From contig JAHBVH010000004.1 of NCBI GenBank assembly GCA_019637645.1, positions 114,760 to 178,759 on the forward strand: a stretch of DNA of 64,000 nt, read 5' to 3'. The notes under the pieces were generated by a model, which ran no database searches, was not told the DNA's origin, and saw only the letters and a program-made list of their open reading frames with translations. This DNA is from Caldilineaceae bacterium. Lineage in GTDB: Bacteria > Chloroflexota > Anaerolineae > Caldilineales > Caldilineaceae. The translations under genes and the position numbers were made by a program. Within the stretch, counting starts at the first letter, position 1. Each line of letters begins with the position of its first letter. Below, one piece after another: positions 35,091-43,250 of the stretch.

Positions 35091-36167
35091 TTATAGATCG
35101 GGCAACGACCCCAGTGGTGCTGGCCCGGTGGACTGGCGGATCAGCAGGCGCGTCGGCAGGTAACAGACTTGCACGGGGCGCATTGGCTCATCGAGCCGTT
35201 GTAAAATCAACTTGACCGCCGCGCGGCCAACGGCGATGGCATCGTATTGAACCGTGGTCAGGGGGGGATTGAGATAGGCGGCCATCTCGATATCGTCAAA
35301 GCCCGTCAAAGAAACGTCAGTCGGCACGCGCAGTCCACATTCCACGATAGCTCGTAGCGCGCCAATGGCTAATAAATCATTGATCGCAACGATGGCAGTT
35401 GGCCGGGGCTGTTGTTGTAATAGCCGCTGGGTTGCTTGATAGCCATCGGCCAAGGTAATGCCACAGCGGGCAATCAAACGATCCTCGACCGCAATGCCCA
35501 TCGCTTGTAAAGCTTCTTGATAAGCCAGCAACCGACCACTATCAATCGCTGGGGTGGCGACGCCATAGAGAAAGCCAATCCGCCGGTGCCCAAGGCTGAA
35601 AAGATGATGCATCAGTTGGTGCGCGCTTTCGCGATAGCTTGGTTTGAGCACCACTGTGTCTAGCTTCGCTAGGGCAGCCTGAAAATCTGGCAACAACTCG
35701 TGCAAGATCACCACCGGATTGCCCCGTTGGGTAAAGGCTTCCAGCAAGGTGCGCGCTGACTGGGGAAAGGTCAGGTGCAAAATCAAGCCATCAATGCGCC
35801 GCTGCAAGAGTGCCTGTAGGGTATGCGCCTCGCGTTCGGCATTGAGCGCCGTACTATACAACGCCAGATCAAACCCCGCTTGTTGGGCTTCCCGCTCGAC
35901 CCCAGCCGCCACTTTCCAATAGTATGGATTATGCAGATCGGGCAGCAAGAGCCCAATGGTCTTGGCTATGCCACCGGAGCGCAAGGCCTGGGCGCGCGCA
36001 TCGGGTTGATAGCCAAGTTGCTGAATCGCAGCCAAGACGCGCTGGCGCGTCTCCGCGGTGAGCGTCACCCGTCCGGTATCCACACCATTGACAACATAGG
36101 AGACCGTCGCGCGGGAAACGCCAGCCAGGCGCGCCACATCGGCTTGCGTTGGGCGCTTTTGTGTCAA
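35091..36167 (-). CDS. LacI family transcriptional regulator (358 aa)
   Basis: An N-terminal LacI helix-turn-helix (TQADVARLAGVSRATVSYVVNG) and hinge (LRSGGIAKTIGLLLPDL), then a periplasmic-binding-protein-like effector domain (about 65-340; GFDDIEMAAYLNPPLTTVQYD is the family signature). It should repress the sugar genes on its 3' side (PhyH, transporter, rhaEW) in the absence of a sugar effector. TTG 36167 is the predicted start with AAGGA 10 nt upstream; the helix-turn-helix begins at once, so no longer form is needed. Its own promoter and a LacI-type palindrome are visible 230 nt upstream. Confidence 0.92.
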   Translation of the reverse strand: MTQKRPTQADVARLAGVSRATVSYVVNGVDTGRVTLTAETRQRVLAAIQQLGYQPDARAQALRSGGIAKTIGLLLPDLHNPYYWKVAAGVEREAQQAGFDLALYSTALNAEREAHTLQALLQRRIDGLILHLTFPQSARTLLEAFTQRGNPVVILHELLPDFQAALAKLDTVVLKPSYRESAHQLMHHLFSLGHRRIGFLYGVATPAIDSGRLLAYQEALQAMGIAVEDRLIARCGITLADGYQATQRLLQQQPRPTAIVAINDLLAIGALRAIVECGLRVPTDVSLTGFDDIEMAAYLNPPLTTVQYDAIAVGRAAVKLILQRLDEPMRPVQVCYLPTRLLIRQSTGPAPLGSLPDL

Positions 36168-36231
36168 AACGTTGTGATCCTTTATGAAAGCCGTTGGACA
36201 AGCGCAGACAGATTTTTCAAACTTTCCGCTG

Positions 36232-36260
36232 GTTGGCGCGGTGGCCCCACAACGACCAAC
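36232..36260 (+). repeat. family B hairpin repeat (degenerate)
   Basis: GTTGGCGCGGTGG..CCACAACGACCAAC in the LacI leader, followed at about 36285 by TTTGCGTAAGTCCTA, the end signature of family A. Confidence 0.6.
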
Positions 36261-36389
36261 GAAGATCGGTCAGCGCTACCTTTGCGTAAGTCCTAGCAGG
36301 ATCTTCTCTATTGATTTATCGTTTATTTATATCGTTTGCAAAGCATTGGGAGCTTGGTCTACACATTGGGTCGATCCGTGTTGCATCAC

Positions 36390-36401
36390 TTACACGTGTA
36401 A
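36390..36401. promoter_or_regulatory. LacI-type operator
   Basis: TTACACGTGTAA, a perfect palindrome with the central CG typical of LacI-family operators, placed over the predicted transcription start of the lacI-like gene. Confidence 0.65.
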
Positions 36402-36403
36402 AC

Positions 36404-36432
36404 ACTATAATCGAGATTCGCCCGTGTGTCAA
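36404..36432 (-). promoter_or_regulatory. promoter of the LacI gene
   Basis: On the minus strand TTGACA (36432-36427), a 17-nt spacer and TATAGT (36409-36404). The start would be near 36397, inside the operator, which indicates autoregulation. Confidence 0.75.
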
Positions 36433-36449
36433 ACAACAAAAATTCCCAG

Positions 36450-36551
36450 AAGTGCCGGGGACGGGGCGAAGTGCCGGGGACAGGCGAAATAGGCTGCCGC
36501 GCTTCAGCATACGCCCCGCCTGTCCCCGGCACTTCCAGGCGGCACTTCCAG
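36450..36551. repeat. REP-like element with AGTGCCGGGGAC arms
   Basis: Two direct copies of AGTGCCGGGGAC (36450 and 36470) face CGCCTGTCCCCGGCACTTC at 36517-36535; 36468-36486 and 36517-36535 are perfect 19-bp inverted arms. Such arms are typical of REP/RAYT-mobilised elements. No transposase gene is present here. Confidence 0.75.
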
Positions 36552-36567
36552 GCTTGCTCCGTTTTGA

Positions 36568-37194
36568 TCAAGAAGGCTGTTGGGCTAACCAGTGGTTGAG
36601 CCATCCTGCCAGAAAAGCTCCTTGTTGGGCGCGGATCGACTCATGAAAATGGACGTGATCACAGTAGAGGTCGGGGCCAAGATTACGGGTGAAGGTGTGG
36701 AGATCGATCACCGGCACACCGGCTTCGGCCATGATGGCATCAGCCGTGGCGTTATAGGCATCACAGTCGGCGGCAAAGCGATGGAAACTCATCTGTAGAC
36801 GATTGTGGACTTGTTCATCACAGGGGGTCGTGCGCATCCAGACCAAGGTTGGTTGCAGGGTTGCAACGATGGCAACAATGGCACGCAGATTTTCGGCATA
36901 ACGGGCCAGCGGCACTTGTCGTTCACCGCTTTGGGGATGGGTCTTTATATCATGGAGGCCACAGTTAAGCAGGAGCAGATCGGCGTTAATCCCGCCCTGT
37001 TGCTGCAAGCCGCGCAAAAAAGCCAAGACCATCGACGAGTCGCCCCCGTTGGCACCTTGGGGGTTGTCCAGATTGAGAAGCGCCTCGGCCTCGCCTTCCT
37101 TGCGTGCATAGCCCATCACACCCTGGAGGGCCTGCTGCAAATAGGGACCATATTGGATTGAAATACTATCACCGATCACATAGAGTTTTTTCAT
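36568..37194 (-). CDS. SGNH/GDSL hydrolase family protein (208 aa)
   Basis: A small esterase fold: GDSIS at residues 8-12 supplies the nucleophile S10; NCGLHDIK is the block III Asn/Gly region and YCDHVHFHESI carries the C-terminal Asp-His pair. There is no signal peptide, so it would act in the cytosol, probably removing acetyl groups from imported oligosaccharides. Known relatives include rhamnogalacturonan acetylesterase and carbohydrate esterases, which fits the pectin-like set beside it; that is inference. The start lacks a clear Shine-Dalgarno. Confidence 0.85.
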   Translation of the reverse strand: MKKLYVIGDSISIQYGPYLQQALQGVMGYARKEGEAEALLNLDNPQGANGGDSSMVLAFLRGLQQQGGINADLLLLNCGLHDIKTHPQSGERQVPLARYAENLRAIVAIVATLQPTLVWMRTTPCDEQVHNRLQMSFHRFAADCDAYNATADAIMAEAGVPVIDLHTFTRNLGPDLYCDHVHFHESIRAQQGAFLAGWLNHWLAQQPS

Positions 37195-37233
37195 GGCAAA
37201 ATGCTTTGCTCTCTCAGTTGCGTTAACGATAGC

Positions 37234-37286
37234 GCACCGTCTTCAGGACGGTGCTAAAGAACAACGCCCGCTCAAGCGGGCTTTAG
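37234..37286. repeat. double hairpin element
   Basis: GCACCGTC/GACGGTGC (37234-37254) followed by CTAAAG...GCCCGCT/AGCGGGC...CTTTAG (37254-37286). A degenerate version is seen near 6380-6450. It is a dispersed intergenic element or transcript-end structure. Confidence 0.6.
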
Positions 37287-37337
37287 CCTGCGACGCCAAC
37301 AACGCTCTTCCGCGCGGTCGCCGATGAAACCTGATCG

Positions 37338-38483
37338 CTACTCTTCTACATCCGGCAAGGTTTGGAAAGCGGCTACCTCCACCTGGTAGAGATTGCCATA
37401 GCCCGAGACATCGCTGGTAAAGACGACATAGCGACCATCTGGGCTAAACCGCGGGTGGACATGGGTCTGTTGAATGTGCATGCTGCTGCGGTGCTGACAG
37501 AGCGCTTTGGGGCCAGCAAAGCCATTACCCGTCCACTGCCAAAGCCGCACGACCTTGCCCCCATCGCCCACAATCAACTGGAAATCATTGGAATGAATAT
37601 GCCCCGTGGTGTGGGGGAAGGCATACTCCTGCTGCTCGGTGTTGTCATAGCGCACCTTGCCAAAGAATTTATCGCCATTGATCTTCTGCCCATGATAGCT
37701 GATGTAGATCCCATCGGCATGCCAATATTCGTGGCCGACCCGCTCTTCGGGTTCCTCGCGCGGGCGAATGGGCCAAGCTTGGCCGGTGTTCATATCCAGA
37801 CCCCAAATGCGGTTATCGACCAATTGCCACGGCCCTTCGTGACAGAAGGTCAGGAGATGCGTTTGCGTTGGCGAGGTGTTCACATGCCCCACCCAATAGT
37901 TCTCTTCCCAAACCACATCGGCGCGGCTGCCATCGACCGCCACCCGCATAATCCGGCTCAGTGGCTTAGCCGCCCACGTCTCGCGAAAGCCTACATAGCC
38001 GCGGAGCAGATCCACCGGAAAGCGATCGGACATGTCCTCGGAAATGCTGGCACAGACATAGTTGCCGTCGGCGGTGACATTGATCATAGAGACATCGAAC
38101 TTGGGGGGCATGGTGTAGAGGGTTCGCTCTTCCAATGTCGTCAGATCGAGCGCGATCAGGTCGTATTCATGCCAGAAATAGGCCGCATTGTTTTGGGGGC
38201 TGACACAAGCGCGTAAAAACTCTACTTCGCGCGGCAGCGGTACGGGTGCGAGGTCGGTCAATTGGGTGATGAGGCCGCTGGCAAGCTCCAGGCTATAGAG
38301 GTTGGTCCGGTTATTGCGATCAGAGGCAAAGAGCAGTTTTTGATCCTGATCATACCAACCGGGGTTGGTAAAATAGAAATGGTGGCTGTGGCCTTTGTAG
38401 TTGGTCAGTTGCCGCACGGGCACGCCACTGATGGGATCGGGGAAGGTCCGCCACTCGGCAGGAAATTGGGAGCCTTTAGACAT
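37338..38483 (-). CDS. oligogalacturonate lyase-like beta-propeller protein, PL22 (381 aa)
   Basis: A seven-bladed propeller with repeated YDQDQKLLFASDRN, FSPDGRYVVFTSD-type strands. SGVPVRQLTNYKGHSHHFYFTNPGWYDQDQKLLF at the start and HEYWHADGIYISYHG match the PL22 oligogalacturonate lyase family, which cleaves unsaturated digalacturonate by beta-elimination in the cytosol and binds Mn2+ through several His residues (GHSHHFYF, VGHEYWHADG, GHIHSNDF, HIQQTHVHPRFSPDG are candidates). No signal peptide, as expected. The best-known members are pectin-degrading enzymes; many Chloroflexota paralogues may use other uronates. AGAGG is 6 nt before ATG 38483. Confidence 0.85.
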   Translation of the reverse strand: MSKGSQFPAEWRTFPDPISGVPVRQLTNYKGHSHHFYFTNPGWYDQDQKLLFASDRNNRTNLYSLELASGLITQLTDLAPVPLPREVEFLRACVSPQNNAAYFWHEYDLIALDLTTLEERTLYTMPPKFDVSMINVTADGNYVCASISEDMSDRFPVDLLRGYVGFRETWAAKPLSRIMRVAVDGSRADVVWEENYWVGHVNTSPTQTHLLTFCHEGPWQLVDNRIWGLDMNTGQAWPIRPREEPEERVGHEYWHADGIYISYHGQKINGDKFFGKVRYDNTEQQEYAFPHTTGHIHSNDFQLIVGDGGKVVRLWQWTGNGFAGPKALCQHRSSMHIQQTHVHPRFSPDGRYVVFTSDVSGYGNLYQVEVAAFQTLPDVEE

Positions 38484-38550
38484 GCTGGTCCTCTCTTATC
38501 GCTGTCATCGGTCGCTGTCATCTGGGGAGAGCGTCATAGCGTTTGTTAGT

Positions 38551-39711
38551 TCAAGCAAAGTAGGCCGTGGTCGCCGCTGGCAGGCGCTCAATCGTAATCG
38601 GCTGTCCGCCATTGCGCAAGGATTCGGTGGCAGCACAACCCGCAGCAACACTGTAACGGGCAGCCACCGGCGAGGTGCTGGGCTTGGCCTTGCCGCGCAC
38701 CACGTCGAGAAATTCGTTGACAATTTTGGGATCAGCGCCGCCGTGGCTGCCCGTTTCTTGGACAATAGGAACAATCTCATCCGCTTCGGCATAGCCCTTA
38801 TGACGTTTGTTCCACACCTTGATTACCGTGCCCTCTTCGCCGTTGCCCACATTCTCAAGGCGGCCTTCGGTGCCAATAAAGGTATAGTTGCGCCAGTAGT
38901 CGGGCGTGTAATGACACTGTTGGTAGGCCACATAGACGCCGTTATCGAGCAACATATTCATCATACTAATATCTTCCACATCGACCGTATGAAACAGATT
39001 TTTATGGGTGAGCGGGGGCCAATGTTCCAGGCGGGCCCCCGGGTTGCGCCCCTTTTCCGCCGGGCCAATGCGATCGGTGATCTGCCCAAAGAGGGTCAGC
39101 CCGCCCAAGGCATTGACCAAGGTGCTATAGCCACCACAGAGCCAATGGAGCACGTCAAGATCATGGGTGGTTTTTTGCAGCAATAGCCCTGTGCTATAGC
39201 GCCGGTCGGCATGCCAGTCCTTATAGTAAAAGTCACCACCATGGCCCACAAAGTGACGACACCACGCAGTTTTGACTTCGCCAATCGCGCCGCTGTCGAT
39301 GAGTTCTTTCATCTTGAGCACAAAGGCCATGTGGCGCATGTTATGGCCGACATAGAGCGTACCCTGTGTCCGCACTGCGGTTGCCAAAATGCGGTCGCAG
39401 CCGGGAATGGTGATGGCGAGTGGTTTTTCCAGATAAACGGCTTTGCCAGCTTCCAGCGCAGCAATGCCATGTTCCTCGTGCCAAAAGTCGGGCGTGGCAA
39501 CGAAAACAGCGTCCAGATCCTGTTCTAACAGGGTGCGATACTCGTGCGTCGTCAAAATGTCGTTGCCATAGCGTTCTCGGCAGCGGGCCAAAACAGCATC
39601 GTCCATATCACAACAAGCCACAATGCGCGCCCCAGCCTCTGGCTGGTGAGCATAGGCCGCCAGACCACCTCGTCCACCTGCACCAATCACCCCAATGCGT
39701 AAATCGGTCAT
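38551..39711 (-). CDS. Gfo/Idh/MocA family oxidoreductase (386 aa)
   Basis: N-terminal Rossmann fold (RIGVIGAGGRGGLAAYAH, residues 5-22), the family motif YLEKPLAITIPGCDRIL with K of EKP as catalytic lysine, then a C-terminal alpha/beta domain. It oxidises or reduces a sugar, inositol or sugar-acid hydroxyl with NAD(P). HFVGHGGDFYYKDWHADRRYSTGLLLQKTTHDLD includes the conserved GG..D/H segment that binds substrate. Its closest-looking relatives are uncharacterised Gfo/Idh enzymes in sulfatase and uronate clusters. A 21-bp hairpin separates it from the second Gfo/Idh gene. Confidence 0.9.
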   Translation of the reverse strand: MTDLRIGVIGAGGRGGLAAYAHQPEAGARIVACCDMDDAVLARCRERYGNDILTTHEYRTLLEQDLDAVFVATPDFWHEEHGIAALEAGKAVYLEKPLAITIPGCDRILATAVRTQGTLYVGHNMRHMAFVLKMKELIDSGAIGEVKTAWCRHFVGHGGDFYYKDWHADRRYSTGLLLQKTTHDLDVLHWLCGGYSTLVNALGGLTLFGQITDRIGPAEKGRNPGARLEHWPPLTHKNLFHTVDVEDISMMNMLLDNGVYVAYQQCHYTPDYWRNYTFIGTEGRLENVGNGEEGTVIKVWNKRHKGYAEADEIVPIVQETGSHGGADPKIVNEFLDVVRGKAKPSTSPVAARYSVAAGCAATESLRNGGQPITIERLPAATTAYFA

Positions 39712-39752
39712 CTCTGTCTACCTATCTGTGCTTATTACGAATGAGAATTTGG

Positions 39753-39814
39753 GGACGCGGATGAACGCGGATTATATCTAGTTTATCCGCGTCAATCCGC
39801 GTTCATCCGCGTCC
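39753..39814. repeat. 21-bp inverted repeat (ACGCGGAT type)
   Basis: GGACGCGGATGAACGCGGAT at 39753 onward pairs with 39794-39814 around a 20-nt loop. It is a sibling of the 28-bp hairpin at 20257-20321. Confidence 0.8.
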
Positions 39815-39833
39815 TAGTGTACAGCGTTATGCT

Positions 39834-40886
39834 CTACAGGGGAAAAGTTACTCGGCGGCCTTCTTTGGCCGATAGGTAGGCACCCAAGACCATTTCCACC
39901 GAAACGCGCCCATCCGCCGCGGTGACATCAGGAGCGGTGTCGTTCTTGAGGCAGTCGATAAAGGCGCGCGGGACACCCGCGATCCGCTCACCGTGGCTGG
40001 GGGGAATGGGAATGCCGAGATCTTCCCAAGCGGGATTGCTCTTTTGCCAGAGCTTGAGATTGATCGCGCCAGGGGGCAGCGGCGGTGTCGTAGAAGGTGA
40101 ATCATCATGGTTTTGGATCAAGACGCCTTGATCGCCATAAATTTCGGTGGTATTTTCGCCCGCCAACGTGACGGACGAGTTCACCAATACCGCCATGGCC
40201 CCGCTGGCAAAGCGGTAGATCGCCACGCCGGTATCATCGGGCGAGAAATCGGTTACGGTATTTTGGATCTCCGCCATGACGCTGATCGGCTTGCCCATCA
40301 TCCAGTGAATGAGATCGGTGGCATGCGAAGCGTCGTCCATAAACATGCCCATATTCTGCTCGGGGTCAAAATGCCAACGGGTCAAACCATTGACAAAGCC
40401 GGGGTTCAGCAAAACGGGGATTGCGTGGCGGCGACGGAAGAGGCTGACGCGCCCCAAGGTGCCGCGCTCCAGAATCTCTTTCATTTTGATGTTCGACGGA
40501 TCGCGGCGCATCTGATAGGCCATCATCAAGCGCACACCGGCTTGATCCACCGCGGCGGCCATGCGATCACAATCAGCCAGGGTCAACGCCATGGGCTTCT
40601 GGCAGAGAATATCCTTGCCCGCCGCGGCCGCGGCCAACACCATGGCCGCATGGCGATTGGTTTCGCAGGTGACGATCACCCCTTGAATGGTCGGATCCTG
40701 GAGCAGATCTTCGACGTGGGGTGTATAGCGCATGCCATATTTGGCCGCGGCGGCTTGCCCGCGTTCTTCGTTGTCATCCCAACAGGCCACCAACGTCACA
40801 TCATCATAGGTCAACATACGCTGACAGTAGGCATTGGCATGCCCGTGGGCAAAACTAATGACGCCAATCCCGATTTTTGTGGACAT
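39834..40886 (-). CDS. Gfo/Idh/MocA family oxidoreductase (350 aa)
   Basis: A second NAD(P)-dependent dehydrogenase of the same superfamily but only distantly like its neighbour. KIGIGVISFAHGHANAYC opens the Rossmann fold with an unusual SFAHGHA in place of the G-x-G-x-x-G loop; CQKPMALTLADCDRM supplies the K-P pair. The substrate region is GLTRWHFDPEQNMGMFMDDASHATDLIHWM. Such His-rich first loops occur in a Chloroflexota and Planctomycetes branch of unknown substrate. The start ATG 40886 has GAGG 9 nt upstream; the frame extends five codons further. Confidence 0.9.
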   Translation of the reverse strand: MSTKIGIGVISFAHGHANAYCQRMLTYDDVTLVACWDDNEERGQAAAAKYGMRYTPHVEDLLQDPTIQGVIVTCETNRHAAMVLAAAAAGKDILCQKPMALTLADCDRMAAAVDQAGVRLMMAYQMRRDPSNIKMKEILERGTLGRVSLFRRRHAIPVLLNPGFVNGLTRWHFDPEQNMGMFMDDASHATDLIHWMMGKPISVMAEIQNTVTDFSPDDTGVAIYRFASGAMAVLVNSSVTLAGENTTEIYGDQGVLIQNHDDSPSTTPPLPPGAINLKLWQKSNPAWEDLGIPIPPSHGERIAGVPRAFIDCLKNDTAPDVTAADGRVSVEMVLGAYLSAKEGRRVTFPL

Positions 40887-40935
40887 AAACCAGATCCTCA
40901 AGTTTGTCGGTTTGTCACCAAAGACTTGTCATCTG

Positions 40936-41001
40936 GTTGGCGCTGTGGTCCTCACAACCGCCAACCTAAGACCTATCAGGTTTTTCAAACCTGACAGGTC
41001 T
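40936..41001. repeat. family B hairpin followed by family A palindrome
   Basis: GTTGGCGCTGTGG..CACAACCGCCAAC (40936-40965) is followed by AGACCTATCAGGTTT / AAACCTGACAGGTCT (40969-41001, one mismatch). The two families are side by side, as also near 11296-11430. Confidence 0.75.
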
Positions 41002-41006
41002 AGTCT

Positions 41007-43250
41007 CTACTCGCGCGACTTCGCTTGAAGGCGGGCGGCTTGGGCAGGATCGCCGATGTGGAGGGTGTCATAGGCTTGCTGCGAACTTTTGAAGGGACCC
41101 AGGCCCTCATGACCATGCCAGTCGCCTTGATGGTGCATGGGATTGGGGAAGCCCGTCTCCGATTCCCGTTTGGCAATCCAGGCGTTCATGCGGTCGCGCA
41201 GCATGGCGACGACACCGGGTTCGCTGGCAGCCAGGTTGTTATTCTCTGCGGGATCTTCGACCAAGTTATAGAGCTCAATTTCTGGCTTGAAATGGAAATC
41301 GGGCTCCAGGGCAATCATCAACTTCCATTGGGGCGTGCGCCACCCATGTTTGCGCATCCAGGTGCATTCGGTGATGTAAAATTCACTTTCATGCGAGGCG
41401 ACTTCCCCCTTCATCAAGGGCAGCAGGTTACGTCCTTCAAAGGTGAGGTCGGGGCGTTGAATATCGGCGAGATCTAGGATCGTCGGCACGAGATCCTTGT
41501 GTTGGGTATAGCCTTGCACCCGCGCTCCGGCGGGCACTTTGCTGGGATAGCGGATGATCAGCGGCACATGAAGCACGTTGTCATACATGCCGTGATGATC
41601 AAACCAACATTCGTGATCATACAAGGTCTCGCCGTGGTCGCCATTGATGACCACAATGGTCTCGTCCAAAATATCATGACTGGCCAGCGCCGTAAAGAGG
41701 CTCTGAATACAGGCGTCCATATAGGCAATCGCCCCATCGTATTGGGCGATGACATAGTCCTTGTCGGTAATGCCTGGCGGCATCCAGCTGGCAAAGAAGT
41801 CGCGGAAAGGTTTAAAGTTCATCACCGGTTCCATCGACGTGTTGCGCTTATCGGTCTCATTGCCGTGGTAGAAGGCACGCTCATAGGGCGCTGGTGGCAA
41901 ATAGGGAGCGTGGGGATCCATATGGCGCAGGAAAAGGAAGAAAGGTTTGCGCCCTTTGACCAAGCGATCCAGCTCGGGGATGGTCACATCATTCAGATTT
42001 TGCGCCTTGGGACTGCGTCCTTCGTTCCAACTGCCCCAGCCCGGGAAGGTTAGATAGGTGTCGAAGCCACGGGAGGAAGGGTTGCCACTAAAACCCACAC
42101 AGGTGGTGTCATACCCTTCTTCGCGCAGGATTTCTGGCAGGGTGGGCACTTCGGCGCGCAAGGGGCCTTTGTGGCGCAGCGCGACGACTTGGGTGCCAAA
42201 GCAGTCGCGGCCCGTCAACATCGAAGCATAGGCCGGTGTGGTGGGAATGCTCGGGCTAAAGTTGTTCTCGAAGAGCGTACCACCCTGGGCGAAACGATCC
42301 ATAAAAGGGGTCGTCAGGTGCCGATAGCCATAGCTGCTCATGTGGTCGGCGCGCAGGGAGTCGATGCCTAATAAAACAATATTGGGACGCCGATTGCGGC
42401 TACGGCTCCCTTTGCGTGTGCTAGACGCCATAGTACTTTTTTCTCCTTTGGTTGGTTCTGGGGTGATTGGTTGTGTAGTTGCTGGGGCAGCCGGTGCGAC
42501 AATGGTAGCGGGCACAGATGCAGCCGTGGTGGGAATTTCATAGCCATAGGCGCGCATCCCTTCATCCAGAAAATCAAAATAGCTAACACCATCGCTTGCT
42601 GTATAACGACCAACCGACTCGGCCCGCACGGGAATTGCTTCCATGGGCAAGCCCAGATAGGCGGTCAGGCGCGCAAGGGTCGCGGCTTGGTTTTGGATAA
42701 AATCCTCGAAACGCACGGTGATCCAGTTGGCTGGCTTGGGTGTCGCTTTGACAATCTCATATTGATATTGCCAGGAGATTGCCCGCTTGAGCCGATCATC
42801 ATCGGTGGCCGGATAATCAATGCCAAAGTCACGCAGGTCATCGGTCATGTGACGGGCAAGAATGTTATCGCGCGGGTTGCGCACCCAGTGAATGTATTTG
42901 GCATCGGGAAACAGGCGAATAATCCAGGGAAAGACCAGCGTGGTTTCGGGGATTTTCCAGCCTTTGTGGGGGGCTGGGGCGTGGAGGACGTTGGCTAAGT
43001 AGCGCTGAATTAGGTCGGTAAATTCTGGGGGGATGGGCATGGTGTGGAGCGCGCTAAAATCCCATTGCAAGCCGCCTTGCCACTTCACATAACGGGCCAT
43101 CACGCGGCAGGCATCGTACATATCGCCCGGCGGCAGTAGATCACCCGAGACATTCAGCGGATGGCCCATATAGACGCCACTCGCTTGGAGGGTGTGTGAC
43201 ATGGCACGCGTACCACCATGACCGCGCCCAATAATCGTGATCAGAGTCAT
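41007..43250 (-). CDS. sulfotransferase fused to a sulfatase-fold (alkaline phosphatase superfamily) domain (747 aa)
   Basis: Residues 1-250 are a sulfotransferase-like domain: the 5'-phosphosulfate loop region IIGRGHGGTR (6-15) and the 3'-phosphate motif VRNPRDN (123-129). A Pro/Ala/Thr-rich linker (255-275) leads to a sulfatase-fold domain (286-720) with IVLLGIDSLRADH, INGDHGETLYDH and a LYNLVEDPAENNNLA tail. The position of the formylglycine Cys is Thr (T337 in TTPAYASMLTGR) and the usual Arg is Tyr (Y341), so a normal Cys-type sulfatase is unlikely. AGGAG lies 11 nt before an internal ATG (42431, M274), so the sulfatase part may also be made alone. Neither part has a signal peptide. Confidence 0.85.
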   Translation of the reverse strand: MTLITIIGRGHGGTRAMSHTLQASGVYMGHPLNVSGDLLPPGDMYDACRVMARYVKWQGGLQWDFSALHTMPIPPEFTDLIQRYLANVLHAPAPHKGWKIPETTLVFPWIIRLFPDAKYIHWVRNPRDNILARHMTDDLRDFGIDYPATDDDRLKRAISWQYQYEIVKATPKPANWITVRFEDFIQNQAATLARLTAYLGLPMEAIPVRAESVGRYTASDGVSYFDFLDEGMRAYGYEIPTTAASVPATIVAPAAPATTQPITPEPTKGEKSTMASSTRKGSRSRNRRPNIVLLGIDSLRADHMSSYGYRHLTTPFMDRFAQGGTLFENNFSPSIPTTPAYASMLTGRDCFGTQVVALRHKGPLRAEVPTLPEILREEGYDTTCVGFSGNPSSRGFDTYLTFPGWGSWNEGRSPKAQNLNDVTIPELDRLVKGRKPFFLFLRHMDPHAPYLPPAPYERAFYHGNETDKRNTSMEPVMNFKPFRDFFASWMPPGITDKDYVIAQYDGAIAYMDACIQSLFTALASHDILDETIVVINGDHGETLYDHECWFDHHGMYDNVLHVPLIIRYPSKVPAGARVQGYTQHKDLVPTILDLADIQRPDLTFEGRNLLPLMKGEVASHESEFYITECTWMRKHGWRTPQWKLMIALEPDFHFKPEIELYNLVEDPAENNNLAASEPGVVAMLRDRMNAWIAKRESETGFPNPMHHQGDWHGHEGLGPFKSSQQAYDTLHIGDPAQAARLQAKSRE

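Noticed and set aside
36381..36411. Plus-strand promoter TTGCAT-TATAAT near the LacI operator
   Set aside because: The spacer would be 19 nt and there is no plus-strand gene downstream; the minus-strand promoter in the same place is better and drives a real gene.
37362..38216. 284-codon plus-strand frame
   Set aside because: Antisense to the PL22-like lyase gene, which has a good start and family motifs.
40107..40994. 295-codon plus-strand frame
   Set aside because: Mostly antisense to the second Gfo/Idh gene and ends in a repeat element; not a coherent protein.
42431..42450. Treating the sulfatase-fold domain as a separate gene starting at 42431
   Set aside because: The frame is continuous with the sulfotransferase domain and no stop intervenes, so one CDS is annotated; the internal start is kept as a finding.
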